From assembly GCF_041435095.1 (NCBI RefSeq), contig NZ_CP108025.1:3534001-3598000 (forward strand): a DNA stretch of 64,000 nt, read 5' to 3'. Under the pieces are notes generated by a model. That model made no database searches. It was not told the origin of the DNA and saw only the letters and a list, made by a program, of their open reading frames with translations. Below are positions 27,780 to 38,162 of this stretch, piece after piece (position 1 is the stretch's first letter; each line of letters begins with the position of its first letter). The translations under genes were made by a program, and so were the position numbers. The stretch is from Kitasatospora sp. NBC_00315 (GTDB lineage: Bacteria > Actinomycetota > Actinomycetes > Streptomycetales > Streptomycetaceae).

Positions 27780-28814
27780 ATGACACAGGCTCCCACCGCG
27801 GAGCCGGCCGGGGGCCGGGCCGCGGACGCGCGCCCGGCCCCGGTGGCCGTCCCCGCGCCGGCACTCCCCGCCGGCGATGCCGTCATCAGTACCAGCGGCC
27901 TGACCAAGCGCTTCCGGGGCGGCCAGCTCGCGGTGGACGGCCTGGATCTGACGGTGCCCCGGGGCAGCGTCTTCGGCTTCCTCGGCCCGAACGGCTCCGG
28001 CAAGACCACCACGATCCGGATGCTGATGGGCCTGATCGCGCCGTCCGCCGGGAGCGCGACGGTGCTCGGCGAGGCCATGCCGCAGTCGGTGGGCACGGTG
28101 CTGCCCCGGGTGGGCGCCCTGATCGAGGGGCCCGCCCTCTACGGATTCCTCTCCGGGCGCGACAACCTGGTCCGCTACGACTGCGCCGACCCGACCGCCG
28201 ATCCGCGCACCCGCGGCCGGCGGGTCGGCGAGGCGCTGGACCGGGTCGGTCTGACGGCGGCGGCCGGCAAGAAGGCCAGGGCGTACTCGCTGGGGATGAA
28301 GCAGCGGCTCGGCCTGGCGGCCGCCCTGCTCCAGCCGCGTGAGCTGCTGGTGCTGGACGAGCCGACCAACGGTCTCGATCCGCAGGGCATGCGGGAGATC
28401 CGCACCCTGGTCAGGGACGTGGCGGCGGAGGGCACCACGGTCTTCCTCTCCTCGCACCTGCTGGACGAGATCGAGCAGGTCTGCACGCACGCCGCCGTGA
28501 TGTCGCGCGGACGCCTGGTGGTCCAGGGCACCGTGCCGGAGCTGGCGGCCCGGGCCCAGGGCCGGCTGGTGGTCCGGACCTTGGACGTCGCTCCGGCGGC
28601 CGGGATCCTCTCGGCCCACGGGCTGAGCGGCGTCCGCACCGGCGAGGACCGGGTGGAGGCCGAGGCGGGCCGTACCGACGAGGAGGCCCTCCCGGAGCTG
28701 TGCGCGGCGCTGGTCGCCGCCGGGGTGCGGGTGGTCGGCTTCGGAGTCGAGCGGGGCACGTTGGAGGACGCCTTCGTGGCGCTGACCGGGGAGGGCTTCG
28801 ATGTCGCGGGCTGA
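27780..28814 (+). CDS. ABC transporter ATP-binding protein
   Basis: ATPase subunit of 344 residues, probably for an exporter. A Pro/Ala-rich start of about 35 residues precedes the domain. Walker A is GPNGSGKT (69-76), the signature is SLGMKQR (170-176), Walker B is LLVLDEP with Asp193-Glu194, followed by the switch histidine in FLSSHLLDEIEQ. The C-terminal 100 residues are a DrrA/CcmA-type extension. The ATG directly follows the stop of the LolA-like gene, and the 3' end overlaps the permease start by 14 bases. Confidence 0.93.
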   Translation: MTQAPTAEPAGGRAADARPAPVAVPAPALPAGDAVISTSGLTKRFRGGQLAVDGLDLTVPRGSVFGFLGPNGSGKTTTIRMLMGLIAPSAGSATVLGEAMPQSVGTVLPRVGALIEGPALYGFLSGRDNLVRYDCADPTADPRTRGRRVGEALDRVGLTAAAGKKARAYSLGMKQRLGLAAALLQPRELLVLDEPTNGLDPQGMREIRTLVRDVAAEGTTVFLSSHLLDEIEQVCTHAAVMSRGRLVVQGTVPELAARAQGRLVVRTLDVAPAAGILSAHGLSGVRTGEDRVEAEAGRTDEEALPELCAALVAAGVRVVGFGVERGTLEDAFVALTGEGFDVAG

Positions 28815-29751
28815 GACCGACGAGGTGGCGCCGGCCGCCGCAGGACCGGCCGCCGGGGCGGTGGCCGCGGTGGCGGCCGCCCCCGCGGGGGTGGCCCCGA
28901 TGGCGGCGGAGGGCCGCCGGCCGCAGACGGCGGCGGGCTTCCTGGCGCTGTTCCGGAGCGAGGTGGCGCTGACCTTCCGACGGGTCAGGACGATGGCCCT
29001 GCTGGGCATCCTGGCGGTGCTGCCGGTGCTGATCGGCGTGGTGGTCAGGATCCAGACCGGCGACGCGCACGGCGGGGAGGGGCCGGCCTTCCTCGCCCAG
29101 GTCAGCCAGAACGGCCTGTTCCTGGTCTTCACCTCGCTGGCCGTCGCGCTTCCGGTGTTCCTGCCGATGACGGTCGGTGTGGTCGCGGGCGACTCGATCG
29201 CGGGCGAGGCGAGTACCGGCACCCTGCGCTACCTGCTGGTCGCCCCGGCCGGCCGGACCCGGCTGCTGGCGGCCAAGTTCGCGGCCGGGCTGGTGTTCTG
29301 CGCGGCGGCGACCGCGACGGTCGCGCTGGCCGCGCTGGCGACGGGCGCGGCGCTCTTCCCGCTCGGCGAGGTGACGCTGATCTCGGGCGACTCCATCGGC
29401 CTGGGCGCGGCGCTGCTGCGGGCCGTCCTGGTGGCGGGCGTGGTGGCGGCCTCGCTGGCCGGGCTGGTCGCGATCGGGCTGTTCGTCTCGACGCTGACGG
29501 GCAGCGGGATCGCCGCGATGGCGAGCACCGTCGGGTTGGTGATCACCGTGCAGATCCTGGACAGCTTCCCGCAGCTGCACGCGATCCAGCCGTACCTCTT
29601 CAGCCACCACTGGCTGAGCTTCGCCGACCTGCTGCGGCAGCCGATGTACTGGGACGGTGTGCTGCGCAACCTCGGTGTGCAGGCGGTCTACGTCGCGATC
29701 TTCGGCTCCGCCGCGTGGGCCCGCTTCACCAGCAGGGACGTCACGGCCTGA
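28801..29751 (+). CDS. ABC transporter permease
   Basis: ABC-2-type membrane subunit of 316 residues. The first 40 residues are Ala/Pro-rich and cytoplasmic; then six helices follow, beginning with FRRVRTMALLGILAVLPVLIG. GDSIAGEASTGTLRYLLVAP is the conserved cytoplasmic loop typical of NatB/YhaP-like and antibiotic-type exporters. It should form a transporter with the upstream ATPase, with the LolA-like protein as a possible accessory. Substrate unknown. A strong hairpin ends the operon. Confidence 0.9.
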   Translation: MSRAETDEVAPAAAGPAAGAVAAVAAAPAGVAPMAAEGRRPQTAAGFLALFRSEVALTFRRVRTMALLGILAVLPVLIGVVVRIQTGDAHGGEGPAFLAQVSQNGLFLVFTSLAVALPVFLPMTVGVVAGDSIAGEASTGTLRYLLVAPAGRTRLLAAKFAAGLVFCAAATATVALAALATGAALFPLGEVTLISGDSIGLGAALLRAVLVAGVVAASLAGLVAIGLFVSTLTGSGIAAMASTVGLVITVQILDSFPQLHAIQPYLFSHHWLSFADLLRQPMYWDGVLRNLGVQAVYVAIFGSAAWARFTSRDVTA

Positions 29752-29755
29752 CCCT

Positions 29756-29798
29756 CCGGGGCGGTGCGAGCCGGCAGCGCCGGCTCGCACCGCCCCGG
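29756..29798. terminator. hairpin terminator between ABC operon and rarD
   Basis: A perfect 19-bp stem (29756-29774 with 29780-29798; left arm CCGGGGCGGTGCGAGCCGG), loop CAGCG. It can serve both convergent units. Confidence 0.85.
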
Positions 29799-29816
29799 GC
29801 CAGCGGGTGGCGCAGG

Positions 29817-30794
29817 TCAGCGGGTGGCGGCCGGGGCCGTGACGGGCCGGTCGGCGGGCCCTTCGGCCGCGGCGAGGGCCGCCGCGCGGTCCGCCCGCAG
29901 CCGCCGCAGCGCGTCCCAGGTCAGCAGCGCCAGGGCGACCCAGACCAGCGCGAAACCGCCCCAGCGGGCGGGCTCCATGGTCTCGTGCATCACGGCGACG
30001 CCGATCAGGAACTGGAACACCGGGGCCAGGTACTGGAGCAGACCGAGCACGGTCAGCGGGACCCGCACCGCCGCGGCGCCGAAGAAGAGCAGCGGGACGG
30101 CGGTGACCACGCCGCTCAGCACCAGCAGCCCGGAGTGCCCCCACCCGTACGAGCCGGGGACGGTGTGGCCGAGCGTGCCCTGCCCGCTGACCGCGAGGTA
30201 GATCAGGTAGCCGAGGGCGAAGGGGAACAGGAAGGCGCTCTCCGTCGCGAGGCTCTCCAGCCCGCTCAACCCGACCTTCTTCTTCAGCAGGCCGTAGATC
30301 GCGAAGGAGAACGCCAGGGTCAGCGCGATCCACGGCGGCTGCCCGTAGGCGATGGTGAGGACCGCCACCGCGAGGGCGCCGACGCCGACCGCGGCCCACT
30401 GGGCCGGCCGCAGCCGCTCGTGCAGCAGCAGGACGCCGAACGCGATGGTGACCAGCGGGTTGATGAAGTACCCGAGGCTGGTCTCGACGACGTGCCCGCT
30501 GTTGACACCCCAGATGTAGACGCCCCAGTTGACCGAGACGACGGCCGCCGCGCCGGCCGACATCGCCAGCCGCCGGGGCTGGCGCAGCAGCGGCCTGACC
30601 CAGCTCCAGTGGCGCTGCACCAGCAGCAGCACCAGGACGGCGACCAGTGACCAGACCATCCGGTTGACCAGGATGTCGTCGGCCCGGCTGGGTTCCAGCA
30701 GTGGCCAGAACAGCGGGAAGAGCCCCCAGATCCCGTACGAGGCGACGCCGAACCAGAGGCCACGGGCGGCCTCCTGTGGGGATGTCTCCGGCAT
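29817..30794 (-). CDS. rarD: RarD-type EamA transporter
   Basis: Inner-membrane transporter of 325 residues of the drug/metabolite superfamily, with ten predicted helices in two EamA repeats. The start ARGLWFGVASYGIWGLFPLFWPLLEPSRADDIL and the motif NWGVYIWGVNSGHVVETSLGYFINPLV are characteristic of RarD (chloramphenicol-sensitive protein). The transported compound is unknown. ATG at 30794 is preceded by GGAGGG. The last 20 residues form an Ala-rich cytoplasmic tail. It is a single gene. Confidence 0.9.
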   Translation of the reverse strand: MPETSPQEAARGLWFGVASYGIWGLFPLFWPLLEPSRADDILVNRMVWSLVAVLVLLLVQRHWSWVRPLLRQPRRLAMSAGAAAVVSVNWGVYIWGVNSGHVVETSLGYFINPLVTIAFGVLLLHERLRPAQWAAVGVGALAVAVLTIAYGQPPWIALTLAFSFAIYGLLKKKVGLSGLESLATESAFLFPFALGYLIYLAVSGQGTLGHTVPGSYGWGHSGLLVLSGVVTAVPLLFFGAAAVRVPLTVLGLLQYLAPVFQFLIGVAVMHETMEPARWGGFALVWVALALLTWDALRRLRADRAAALAAAEGPADRPVTAPAATR

Positions 30795-30926
30795 GACGGC
30801 CTGCCCTCCGCGCGCGCTTGTGTCGAGCCGACGGTAGCGGGCGCGCAGTGGCGTGTCATCGCCATTAGCGGTTTTTGGTCATGACAATCACGTGACAGAT
30901 CGGGCCCGGGGCGCCGGGCGCCCGCC

Positions 30927-31146
30927 TCAGCCCCGCAGAGCGGCCCGCAGCGTCTCGGCGAGCGGGGTGGTCGGCCGGCCGATCAGCCGGGCCAGGTCGC
31001 CGTCGGTGTCGGCGAGCTCGCCCCGGGCGATCGCGGCGTCCACGTCCACCAGGATCTCCGCGAGGACCGGCGGCAGACCCGCGCCCAGCAGCACCTTGAG
31101 GTGCTCGTCCGCCGTCACGTTGTGGAAGGTCACCGGGCGGCCGCGC
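30927..31146 (-). pseudogene. remnant of an NmrA-like NAD(P)H oxidoreductase (C-terminal part)
   Basis: The last 70 or so codons before the stop at 30927 read RPVTFHNVTADEHLKVLLGA, then GLPPVLAEILVDVDAAIARG and LIGRPTTPLAETLRAAL, which matches the C-terminus of NmrA-like/SDR-type reductases. The Rossmann domain (about 210 residues with GxxGxxG) is missing: upstream of 31146 the frame runs only through His/Pro-rich noise before meeting the 3' end of korB. So the gene has lost its 5' three quarters by deletion. No ribosome site or start is seen. Confidence 0.6.
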
Positions 31147-31221
31147 TGCCCACCGGACGGGTCCGGTGGGCAGCCGCCGTGCGCGTGGCCGTGCGCCTGG
31201 CCGGGCGTCGGCCGGGCGCCG

Positions 31222-32269
31222 TCAGCCGACCGTCCAGGTGTCGCTGCCGGCCAGCAGGGCGGCGAGCTCGCCGGGGCCGCGCCGGGCGGTGGCGGCGGCA
31301 AGCTGCTCCGCCATCAGCGTGTCGTAGACCGGACGCCGGACGCTGCGCAGGACCCCGATCGGGGTGTGGTGCAGCGTGTCGGCGTCGGCGATCCGGGACA
31401 GCGCGAAGGCGGTGGCGGGGCCGGCCGCGTGCGCGTCGTGGACCAGCACCCCGCCCTCGTTGGCCGGCGTCACGGCGGCCGCGTACAGCTCACCGCTGCC
31501 GGCGTCACGGAACACGCCCTGGCCGCCGTCCGCGCCGAAGCGGACCGGCTGCCCGTGCTCCAGCCGGATCAGCGCCTCGTCCCTGGTGCCCGGCTCCTTG
31601 AGCACCTCGAACGCGCCGTCGTTGAAGATGTTGCAGTTCTGGTAGATCTCCACCAGCGCCGTGCCCTCGTGCTCGGCCGCCGCGCGGAGCACCGACTGCA
31701 GGTGCTTGCGGTCCGAGTCGATGGTGCGGGCGACGAAGGTGGCCTCCGCGCCGATCGCCAGCGAGAGCGGGTTGAACGGTGCGTCGAGCGAGCCCATCGG
31801 CGTGGACTTGGTGATCTTCCCGAGCTCGCTGGTCGGCGAGTACTGGCCCTTCGTCAGGCCGTAGATCCGGTTGTTGAACAGCAGGATCTTCAGGTTGACG
31901 TTGCGCCGCAGCGCGTGGATGAGGTGGTTGCCGCCGATCGACAGCGCGTCGCCGTCCCCCGTCACCACCCAGACGCTCAGATCCTGCCGGGAGGTCGCCA
32001 GACCGGTCGCGATCGCCGGGGCGCGACCGTGGATGGAGTGCATCCCGTAGGTGTTCATGTAGTACGGGAACCGGGAGGAGCAGCCGATCCCGGACACGAA
32101 CACGGTGTTCTCCCGGCGGATGCCGAGCTCCGGCATGAACGCCTGCACGGCGGCGAGGATCGCGTAGTCCCCGCAGCCCGGGCACCAGCGGACCTCCTGG
32201 TCGGTCTTGAAGTCCCGGGCGCTCTGCGGGCCGTCGGCCTTCGGGACCAGCTCCAGGGAGCGGAAGTTC

Positions 32270-32277
<8 letters not shown>
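31222..32277 (-). CDS. korB: 2-oxoacid:ferredoxin oxidoreductase, beta subunit
   Basis: Thiamine-diphosphate subunit of 351 residues. With KorA it converts 2-oxoglutarate (or another 2-oxoacid), CoA and oxidised ferredoxin into the acyl-CoA, CO2 and reduced ferredoxin. The cluster ligands are in CPGCGDY (Cys32, Cys35) and GIGCSS (Cys66); the ThDP motif is GDGDALSIGGN (107-117) with NNRIYG (135-140). No separate 4Fe-4S ferredoxin domain is present, as usual in actinobacteria. The start ATG overlaps the end of korA by eight bases, so the two are coupled. 2-oxoglutarate is the commonest substrate for this subtype, but pyruvate is not excluded. Confidence 0.93.
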
Positions 32278-34243
<1,966 letters not shown>

Positions 34244-34313
34244 TGCCGCGGACCTCCTCGTGGGCATCAGCCGCGGGCGTGAGCCGTGTGCCCCGTCCGC
34301 CTGGTGCACCATC

Positions 34314-34325
34314 CGCATCCTATGC
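34314..34325 (-). promoter_or_regulatory. candidate korA -10 element in a 12-mer shared with nuoA
   Basis: The minus strand reads GCATAGGATGCG, containing TAGGAT, a good HrdB-type -10 hexamer. The identical 12-mer occurs at 52584-52595 upstream of nuoA. No clear -35 is seen. Confidence 0.45.
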
Positions 34326-34453
34326 GCGGGATGAATCCAGCGGACGGAACTTGGGCATGCGGCGGGAAGTGCTTCCTCGTTGTCCTTTTTCCGCAGTTCT
34401 TCACACCGATATCAGCAGCACGGAGAACCGCCCCCCGACACACCGGCCGATTC

Positions 34454-34498
34454 CGTGCCCCACCCCGGCGCGCGAACGGGAGCCGGAGGTGGGGCACG
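34454..34498 (-). terminator. hairpin after the response regulator gene
   Basis: CGTGCCCCACC (34454-34464) pairs with GGTGGGGCACG (34488-34498), an 11-bp stem with a loop that can pair further. It lies 27 bases beyond the stop of the response regulator and isolates it from korA. Confidence 0.6.
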
Positions 34499-34524
34499 AA
34501 CGGAAGCGAGGATCGGAAGCCGGG

Positions 34525-35187
34525 TCAGGAACCCAGGTAGGTGAGCACCGCGAGCACCCGGCGGTGGTCCTCCGGGCTCTGGGCGAGGCCGAGCTTGAGG
34601 AAGATGTTGCTGACGTGCTTCTCCACCGCGCCGTCCGAGACGACCAGCTGCTTGGCCACGGCGGCGTTGGTGCGGCCCTCGGCCATCAGCCCCAGCACCT
34701 CCCGCTCGCGCGGGGTGAGGCCCTCCAGCACGTCACCGCGGCGGCTGCGGCTCAGCAACTGCTGCACCACCTCCGGGTCCAGCGCCGTACCGCCGCCGGC
34801 CACCCGGACCACCGCGTCGACGAACTCGCGCACCTCGGCGACCCGGTCCTTGAGCAGGTAGCCGACACCCCGGGTGGAACCGGCCAGCAGCTCGGAGGCG
34901 TACCGCTCCTCGACGTACTGCGACAGCACCAGCACGCCCAGCGACGGGTAGAGGCCGCGCAGCGCCACGCAGGCCCGGACGCCCTCGTCGGTGTGGGTCG
35001 GCGGCATCCGCACGTCGGCGACCACCACGTCCGGCAGCGCGTCGGCGGCGGCGAGGTCGTGGATCGCCTTGAGCAGCGCCTCGCCGTCCCCGACTCCTGC
35101 CACGACCTCCAGGCCGCGGTCGGTGAGCAGCCGGGTCAGTCCCTCCCGCAACAGAACGGAGTCCTCGGCGATGACGACGCGAAGCAT
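34525..35187 (-). CDS. orphan NarL/LuxR-family response regulator
   Basis: Two-domain regulator of 220 residues. The receiver (1-120) has the acidic pocket Glu8-Asp9, phospho-acceptor Asp58 (PDVVVADVRMPP) and Lys in LLKDRV. The LuxR helix-turn-helix is near 155-205 (LTPREREVLGLMAEGRTN, then VSDGAVEKHVSNIFLKLGL). Such regulators are normally next to a HisKA_3 histidine kinase, but none is adjacent. The only kinase in the window is the degenerate one at 52992-54209, 18 kb away on the far side of nuo. ATG at 35187 follows GGAAGG. It lies 76 bases after the prenyl synthase gene in the same direction. Confidence 0.9.
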   Translation of the reverse strand: MLRVVIAEDSVLLREGLTRLLTDRGLEVVAGVGDGEALLKAIHDLAAADALPDVVVADVRMPPTHTDEGVRACVALRGLYPSLGVLVLSQYVEERYASELLAGSTRGVGYLLKDRVAEVREFVDAVVRVAGGGTALDPEVVQQLLSRSRRGDVLEGLTPREREVLGLMAEGRTNAAVAKQLVVSDGAVEKHVSNIFLKLGLAQSPEDHRRVLAVLTYLGS

Positions 35188-35263
35188 GGCGGCCTTCCGG
35201 TGGGCTGGACTGACGGGGTCAGTCTTCCCTATCCGCCTGTCCGCACGGGCTCCGACCGGAAGA

Positions 35264-36274
35264 TCACATGGTACGAATGGCCACCGCGTCGCACAGCCCC
35301 TGCAGGGCCGCCTTGGCCGGGCATTCCGGCAGCGGGGCCAGCAGCGCGCGGGCCTCCTCGGCGTAGCGCAGGGTCTCGCGGCGGGCGTGCTCCAGCGCGG
35401 GGTGCTTGCGCAGCAGCCGCAGCGCCTCGGCGTGCAGCACGTCGTCGGCCAGGTCGAGCTGGAGCAGTTCGCGCAGCCGGACGTCCGACGGGTCGGCCGG
35501 GTCGGCGGGCATCTGCTGGAGCAGCAGGATCGGCAGTGTCGGCACGCCCTCGCGCAGGTCGGTGCCGGGCGTCTTGCCGGACTCGTGGCCGTCGCTGGCG
35601 ATGTCGAGCACGTCGTCGGCGAGCTGGAACGCCATGCCCATCCGCTCGCCGTACTCGGTGAGGATGTCGACGACCCACGGCTGGGCGCCGGACATCAGCG
35701 AGCCGAAGCGGCAGGAGACGGCGACCAGCGAGCCGGTCTTGCCGGAGAGCACGTCGAGGTAGTGGCGCAGCGGGTCGTCGTCCGGGCCGGGGCCGGCGGT
35801 CTCCAGGATCTGGCCGGTGACCAGTCGCTCGAAGGCGTCGGCCTGGAGCCGGACGGCCTCCGGGCCGAGGTCGGCGAGCACCTGGGAGGCGCGGGAGAAG
35901 AGGAAGTCGCCGGTGAGGATGGCGACCGAGTTGTCCCAGCGGGAGTTCGCGCTGGGGGCGCCGCGCCGCACGGGGGCCTCGTCCATCACGTCGTCGTGGT
36001 ACAGCGTCGCCAGGTGGGTCAGCTCGACCACCACGGCCGCCGGTACGACGCCCGGTGCGTAGGGGTCGCCGAACTGCGCGGCGAGCATCACCAGCAGCGG
36101 CCGGAACCGCTTGCCGCCGGCCTCGATGAGGTGGCTCGCGGTGATGGTGATGAAGGAGACGTCGCTCTTGACGGCCTCGGCGAGGGCGGCTTCCACCGCG
36201 TCCATGCCGCTCTGGACGTCGCGGGTCAGATCGCGGTCCTGCACGCTGAGCCCGAAGGGTCCCACGACGGTCAC
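35264..36274 (-). CDS. polyprenyl diphosphate synthase
   Basis: All-trans prenyltransferase of 336 residues that extends an allylic diphosphate with isopentenyl diphosphate. The first aspartate-rich motif is HDDVMDE (Asp94, 95 and 98) and the second LADDVLD (Asp220, 221 and 224); GGKRFRP (54-60) binds isopentenyl diphosphate. It is most like heptaprenyl/octaprenyl/nonaprenyl synthases, and its place just downstream of nuoN suggests it makes the menaquinone side chain for the same respiratory chain. GTG at 36274 follows GGAG by eight bases; an in-frame GTG nine bases upstream is less likely. A hairpin separates it from nuoN. Confidence 0.9.
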   Translation of the reverse strand: MTVVGPFGLSVQDRDLTRDVQSGMDAVEAALAEAVKSDVSFITITASHLIEAGGKRFRPLLVMLAAQFGDPYAPGVVPAAVVVELTHLATLYHDDVMDEAPVRRGAPSANSRWDNSVAILTGDFLFSRASQVLADLGPEAVRLQADAFERLVTGQILETAGPGPDDDPLRHYLDVLSGKTGSLVAVSCRFGSLMSGAQPWVVDILTEYGERMGMAFQLADDVLDIASDGHESGKTPGTDLREGVPTLPILLLQQMPADPADPSDVRLRELLQLDLADDVLHAEALRLLRKHPALEHARRETLRYAEEARALLAPLPECPAKAALQGLCDAVAIRTM

Positions 36275-36478
36275 GAAGACCACTCCTGTCCCTGGTCGAT
36301 CTAGCGGCCCGGTCCCTGAGTGCCGCCGCTGGCCATACAGGCAGGGTATCCGGTCACGAGTGGATCACTGCACGGGCGTGCGGGTCTGTCATGGCCGGTG
36401 CGGTCGGACCGGTCGCGGCCGTACGGGCGGCGCCGGTGCCCGGTCGGGCCCGTCCGGCCCCGCGTCCCCCCGGAGCAG

Positions 36479-36512
36479 GGTCCGGGCCGCGCTCCCCGGC
36501 GCGGCCCGGACC
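36479..36512 (-). terminator. terminator of the nuo operon
   Basis: GGTCCGGGCCGCGC (36479-36492) pairs perfectly with GCGCGGCCCGGACC (36499-36512), loop TCCCCG, 16 bases after the nuoN stop. Confidence 0.85.
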
Positions 36513-36527
36513 GCTGTGCGCGGCGGT

Positions 36528-38162
36528 TCAGCGGACGAACGGCGACACCTTCGACGCCAGGTCCAGGAAGTACTGCGGCAGCAGCCCCAGGCCCAGGGTG
36601 ACCAGCACGCCGACGCCGATGGCGGTCGCCGTGAAGGCGCTGGGGACGGCCACCGTGGGGCCGCCCGGCTGCGGGTCGGAGAAGAACATCAGCACGATGA
36701 CCCGGATGTAGAAGAAGGCCGCCACCGCCGAGCTGAGTACACCGACGATGACCAGCGGCGTGGCGCCGCCCGCCGCCGCGGCCTGGAACACCGCGAACTT
36801 CCCGGTGAAGCCCGAGGTGAGCGGGATGCCGGCGAAGGCCAGCAGGAAGAGCGCGAAGACCGCCGCCAGCAGCGGCGAGCGCCGCCCCAGACCCGCCCAG
36901 CTGGAGAGGTGGGTGGCCTCGCCCTTGGAGTCGCGGACCAGCGTGACGACGGCGAAGGCGCCGAGCGTCACGAAGGAGTACGCCAGCAGGTAGAAGAGCA
37001 CCGCGCTCAGGCCCTGCCGGTTGGTGGCGATCACACCGGTGAGGATGAAACCGGCGTGCGCGATCGAGGAGTACGCGAGCAGCCGCTTGACGTCCTGCTG
37101 GGTGACCGCCAGCACGGCGCCCACCACCATGGTCAGGATCGCCACGCCCCACATCACCGGCCGCCAGTCCCAGCGCAGGCCGGGGAAGGCCACGTAGAAC
37201 AGCCGCATGAAGGCGCCGAACGCGGCCACCTTGGTCGCCGCCGCCATGAAGCCGGTGACGGGCGTCGGCGCGCCCTGGTAGACGTCCGGGGTCCAGGAGT
37301 GGAACGGCACCGCGCCGACCTTGAAGAGCAGGCCGACCGAGAGCAGCGCCAGGCCGATCAGCAGCAGGGCGTCGTTCTGGGTGGTGTTGAGCAGGGCCGG
37401 GGTCGCCTGCGCCTCGCCGGAGATGACGTCGGCGATGTCGCCGAGCCGCACACTGCCCGCGTAGCCGTACAGCAGGGCCGTGCCGAACAGGAAGAACGCC
37501 GAGGCGAACGCGCCCAGCAGGAAGTACTTGACGGCCGCCTCCTGGGAGAGCAGCCGGCGGCGCCTGGCCAGCGCGCAGAGCAGGTAGAGCGGGAGGGAGA
37601 AGACCTCCAGCGCCACGAACATCGTCAGCAGGTCGTTGGCTGCCGGGAAGAGCAGCATGCCGCCGACCGCGAACAGGGTGAGCGGGAAGACCTCGGTGCT
37701 GGCGAAGCCGGCCCGGGTGGCCGCCCGCTCCTGCTCGCCGCCGGGGGTGGCGGAGGCCTGCGCGGCGAAGGCGTCCACCGGGACACCGCCGACGGTGGGC
37801 TCCAGCCGCCGCTCGGCGTAGGTGAGCACGGCCACCACGGCGACCAGCAGGATCACGCCCTGCAGGAACAGCGCGGGTCCGTCGAGCGCGACCGAACCCA
37901 TCGCCAGCAGGTCGACCTTGGTGCTGCCGTAGCCCTGGGAGGCGAGCACGATCACGGCGGCGAACGCGCCGCCGAGGCCGAGCAGGGCGATCACGATCTG
38001 TGCCCAGTAGCGGGACGCGCGGGGCAGGAACGCCTCGGCGAGGATCCCGGCGACGGCGGCGCCGAAGACCACCAGCATCGGGGAGAGCTGACCGTACTCG
38101 ATGTGCGGCGCCGGGATGCTCGGGCTGTTGCCGCCGGCGGCGGCGAGCCATTGGACCGTCAC
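36528..38162 (-). CDS. nuoN: NADH-quinone oxidoreductase subunit N
   Basis: Antiporter-like membrane subunit of complex I, 544 residues and about 14 helices, one of three proton-pumping modules. The proton_antipo_M region starts near VDAFAAQASATPGG with YFLLGAFASAFFLFGTALLYG and later VKRLLAYSSIAHAGFILTG, carrying the conserved lysines in the helices. The loop around residues 120-140 is long, as usual in actinobacteria. GTG at 38162 overlaps the nuoM stop by four bases (GTGA). It is the last gene of the operon, followed by a hairpin. Confidence 0.95.
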   Translation of the reverse strand: MTVQWLAAAGGNSPSIPAPHIEYGQLSPMLVVFGAAVAGILAEAFLPRASRYWAQIVIALLGLGGAFAAVIVLASQGYGSTKVDLLAMGSVALDGPALFLQGVILLVAVVAVLTYAERRLEPTVGGVPVDAFAAQASATPGGEQERAATRAGFASTEVFPLTLFAVGGMLLFPAANDLLTMFVALEVFSLPLYLLCALARRRRLLSQEAAVKYFLLGAFASAFFLFGTALLYGYAGSVRLGDIADVISGEAQATPALLNTTQNDALLLIGLALLSVGLLFKVGAVPFHSWTPDVYQGAPTPVTGFMAAATKVAAFGAFMRLFYVAFPGLRWDWRPVMWGVAILTMVVGAVLAVTQQDVKRLLAYSSIAHAGFILTGVIATNRQGLSAVLFYLLAYSFVTLGAFAVVTLVRDSKGEATHLSSWAGLGRRSPLLAAVFALFLLAFAGIPLTSGFTGKFAVFQAAAAGGATPLVIVGVLSSAVAAFFYIRVIVLMFFSDPQPGGPTVAVPSAFTATAIGVGVLVTLGLGLLPQYFLDLASKVSPFVR

